8,830 nt of DNA from positions 1 to 8,830 of the forward strand of contig DQZA01000292.1 in NCBI GenBank assembly GCA_011042035.1, written 5' to 3'. Source of the stretch: Desulfobacteraceae bacterium. Lineage in GTDB: Bacteria > Desulfobacterota > DSM-4660 > Desulfatiglandales > Desulfatiglandaceae. Shown one piece after another: positions 7,147-8,830 of the stretch (within the stretch, counting starts at the first letter, position 1; each line of letters starts with the position of its first letter). The notes under the pieces were generated by a model, which made no database searches, had not been told where the DNA came from, and saw only the letters and a program-made list of their open reading frames with translations. Both the position numbers and the translations under genes were made by a program.

Positions 7147-8503
7147 GTTTACTCAGCATACATTTGGTACATGGAACAGACAGAAGGCATGGCACACGCC
7201 CATGGTAGTGAAGGATGCCGAAGGTGTCTTCTTTTATGATGACAAAGGCAAACCATATATTGATTTTTCCTCCCAGCTAATGTGTTCTAATCTAGGTCAC
7301 AAGAATAAGGCCATAATTGAAGCGGTAGTGAAGCAGATAGAAAAGCTTCCTTATGTGGCCCCGGGTTTTGTTACTGAGGCGGCCATGGCAGCAGTGGAGG
7401 CGCTCAAATCCGTAATGCCTGAGCACCTAACCAAATTCTTTTTCTCTACCAGCGGTACTGAGGCCAATGAAGCCGCGCTCAAGATCGCCAGGCAATCCAA
7501 GCTCCCTGCCTATAAGATCATCTCACGTTATCACTCTTATCATGGTGCCACCATAGCTGGTATCACCTTTACGGGTGACCCAAGACGCTGGTATGCCGAG
7601 CAGGCCCGTTGCACTGTACAGGGAGTCCGCTTTGCACCGGATTGCTATTGTTACCGTTGCCCATTTGGACTGAGCTATGGGGAATGCAATATCCAGTGTG
7701 CCCGATACCTGGAATACATGATCAAGGAAGAGGGTAACGTGGCAGCTATTATCGTGGAACCGGTGGTGGGGACCAACGGAAGAATCGTCCCTCCCCCCGA
7801 ATACTTTCCCTTGGTAAGAAAAATATGCGATGAAAATGATGTGCTTCTAATCGCAGACGAAGTGATGACCGGTTGGTTCAGAACTGGCAAGGCCTTTGCC
7901 ATGGAACACTGGGGAGTGGTCCCTGATTTGCTCACCACGGCCAAGGGGGCCACTGGCGCATACACACCAGCGGGTATAACGGCTGCAACGGAGAAGGTGG
8001 CAAGCTTCTTCGATGAAGAGGTTTTTTGCCATGGCCACACATACGCCTACCATGCCATGGCCCTGTGCACCATCCCCGCGGCAGTGGAAGAATACAAGAA
8101 GCTAATGGCATCGGGTCTCCCCCAGAAGGTGAGTGCCCATATCAAAGCCAAGCTACACGACCTTGCAGAGCGGCACATCTCCATAGGTGATGTTCGGGGC
8201 ATTGGGCATTTTTGGGCACTGGAGCTTGTAAAGAACCGGGAGACAAAGGAGCCCTTTAATGTCAAGGAAGACAAATTTGGCTCGGGTCCTTTGATGACCG
8301 TCCGGGTTGCCTCTGCGGCGATGAAAAACGGGCTCTACATGGCGGCCTGGTATGACAACTTGGTGATAGCACCACCCCTCATAATCAAGGAGGAAGAAGT
8401 TGACCAGGCCATGGACATCCTGGACAAGGCCCTAGAGATTGCCGACAGGGAGGCCATCCGAACCAATTTGCCGGCATCCATGAGTTCGGATTTTTCAAGA
8501 TAA
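7118..8503 (+). CDS. Class III PLP-dependent aminotransferase (taurine/omega-amino acid:pyruvate type)
   Basis: 461 residues, normal for fold-type I class III aminotransferases. Seen in order: SGTEAN (112-117), the PLP-phosphate region; YHSYHGAT (138-145), the cofactor-stacking aromatic region; IADEVMTGWFRTG (245-257), with Asp247 contacting the PLP nitrogen; TAKGATG, with Lys276 as the Schiff-base lysine; and HGHTY (305-309). Members move an amino group between omega-amino acids or amines (taurine, beta-alanine, putrescine, gamma-aminobutyrate) and pyruvate or 2-oxoglutarate. The overall pattern is closest to my memory of taurine--pyruvate aminotransferase-like proteins of anaerobes, but the sequence alone does not identify the substrate. 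A cysteine-rich loop CYCYRCPFG...C...C (Cys176, 178, 181, 190, 194) is present; a shorter CYRCPFG loop is common in this family. No sulfoacetaldehyde or sulfite enzyme lies downstream in the window. The gene starts within the 3' end of the kinase-like gene, so the two share a transcript. Confidence 0.92.
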   Translation: MSDLEKKVIEFTQHTFGTWNRQKAWHTPMVVKDAEGVFFYDDKGKPYIDFSSQLMCSNLGHKNKAIIEAVVKQIEKLPYVAPGFVTEAAMAAVEALKSVMPEHLTKFFFSTSGTEANEAALKIARQSKLPAYKIISRYHSYHGATIAGITFTGDPRRWYAEQARCTVQGVRFAPDCYCYRCPFGLSYGECNIQCARYLEYMIKEEGNVAAIIVEPVVGTNGRIVPPPEYFPLVRKICDENDVLLIADEVMTGWFRTGKAFAMEHWGVVPDLLTTAKGATGAYTPAGITAATEKVASFFDEEVFCHGHTYAYHAMALCTIPAAVEEYKKLMASGLPQKVSAHIKAKLHDLAERHISIGDVRGIGHFWALELVKNRETKEPFNVKEDKFGSGPLMTVRVASAAMKNGLYMAAWYDNLVIAPPLIIKEEEVDQAMDILDKALEIADREAIRTNLPASMSSDFSR

Positions 8504-8606
8504 TAGATCATGCTTGTCCAAAAACCAAATTCTTGCAGATACAAGGAATAAAAAACTCCCTCAACGACTGAAAGATGTCATGTCAGCCAATGCAAGGTAG
8601 CCTTTC

Positions 8607-8623
8607 ATATGTGCGGATATGTG
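8607..8623. repeat. Short direct repeat ATATGTG within an imperfect inverted repeat
   Basis: ATATGTG occurs at 8607-8613 and again at 8617-8623, one helical turn apart. The surrounding 8603-8626 also reads as an imperfect hairpin (TTTCATAT facing ATATGTGAAA, with a 2-base bulge). It lies in the 128-base gap between two convergent genes. No T-tract follows on either strand, so it is not a convincing terminator, and the function is unknown. The rest of 8504-8631 shows nothing I can name. Confidence 0.3.
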
Positions 8624-8631
8624 AAACAATA

Positions 8632-8829
8632 TTACGCCAAAAGGTTTCGCCCTTCTCTTTTCTTGGCTATTTTCCTTAACACTCTGGGGATATCCGCCAA
8701 TAACCCCTCTGAGAGCTCTGCCGCCTTAAGGTAAAACTCCTTGATCTTTCTCTCTATCTCTTCTGTCTTCTTCTTTACAACGGAGCTGTCCGCGTCTTGG
8801 GGCAGCTCCGTGTCAAATTCATAGTCTTG
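8632..8829 (-). CDS. C-terminal fragment of an unrecognised protein (5' end off the right edge)
   Basis: On the minus strand an open frame enters from the right edge and runs 65 codons to TAA at 8634-8632. The visible tail begins QDYEFDTELP, then has a strongly charged helical stretch KKKTEEIERKIKEFY, then LKAAELSEGLLADIPRVLRK, and ends KKREGRNLLA. It has the composition of a real protein: amphipathic helices, Lys/Glu rich and no internal stops. The pattern vaguely recalls the helical tails of ferritin-like or rubrerythrin-like proteins, but no metal ligands are visible and I do not assign a family. It is convergent with the aminotransferase gene. Confidence 0.6.
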   Translation of the reverse strand, partial: QDYEFDTELPQDADSSVVKKKTEEIERKIKEFYLKAAELSEGLLADIPRVLRKIAKKREGRNLLA

Positions 8830-8830
8830 C

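Noticed and set aside
8534..8556. Hairpin TTCTTG/CAAGGAA as terminator after the aminotransferase
   Set aside because: The stem is AT-rich with a bulge and is followed by A residues rather than T residues, so it does not fit a rho-independent terminator on the plus strand.

Overview
The window looks like an ordinary chromosomal segment from an anaerobic bacterium, probably a Desulfobacterota (former Deltaproteobacteria) or a related thermophilic lineage. This placement rests on the style of the proteins: a PflX-type radical SAM enzyme, a short SpeD-like pyruvoyl protein, a DnaE with an intact PHP domain, a cysteine-rich class III aminotransferase and a soluble PAS kinase. It is an inference from remembered family patterns, not a database match. 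No IS element, phage gene, CRISPR array, tRNA or rRNA was seen.

Layout. At the left edge, a radical SAM protein (about 597..1, minus, cut by the window edge) diverges from a two-gene plus-strand unit: a short S-adenosylmethionine decarboxylase-like protein (788..1171) and a MobA/MocA-like nucleotidyltransferase (1205..1831). A near-consensus sigma70 promoter (650..678) and a 5' leader of about 100 nt precede the decarboxylase. The unit ends at a strong hairpin terminator (1867..1890). The full-length replicative polymerase gene dnaE lies beyond it on the minus strand (5403..1933) and converges on the same hairpin. A TTGAAG-17-TATCAT promoter (5453..5481) drives dnaE.

Diverging from dnaE on the plus strand is a soluble hybrid-kinase-like protein (5539..7146): coiled coil, PAS, degenerate DHp, HATPase and degenerate receiver. 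Its last 29 bases overlap the start of a class III PLP aminotransferase of the taurine/omega-amino acid:pyruvate type (7118..8503), so the two are almost certainly co-expressed. At the right edge, the C-terminal 65 codons of a minus-strand gene (8829..8632) enter the window; its family is not securely recognised.

The most interesting points are proteins that keep a family fold but have altered key residues. The SpeD-like protein retains the Ser/His/Cys catalytic geometry but has Thr-Ser at the cleavage site and lacks the usual HTWPE substrate-binding segment, so it may be a decarboxylase for something other than AdoMet. The kinase-like protein has Gln where the phosphoacceptor His should be and a receiver without the usual Lys and acidic pair, yet keeps a complete ATP-binding site. 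I did not find a clearly undescribed multi-gene system.
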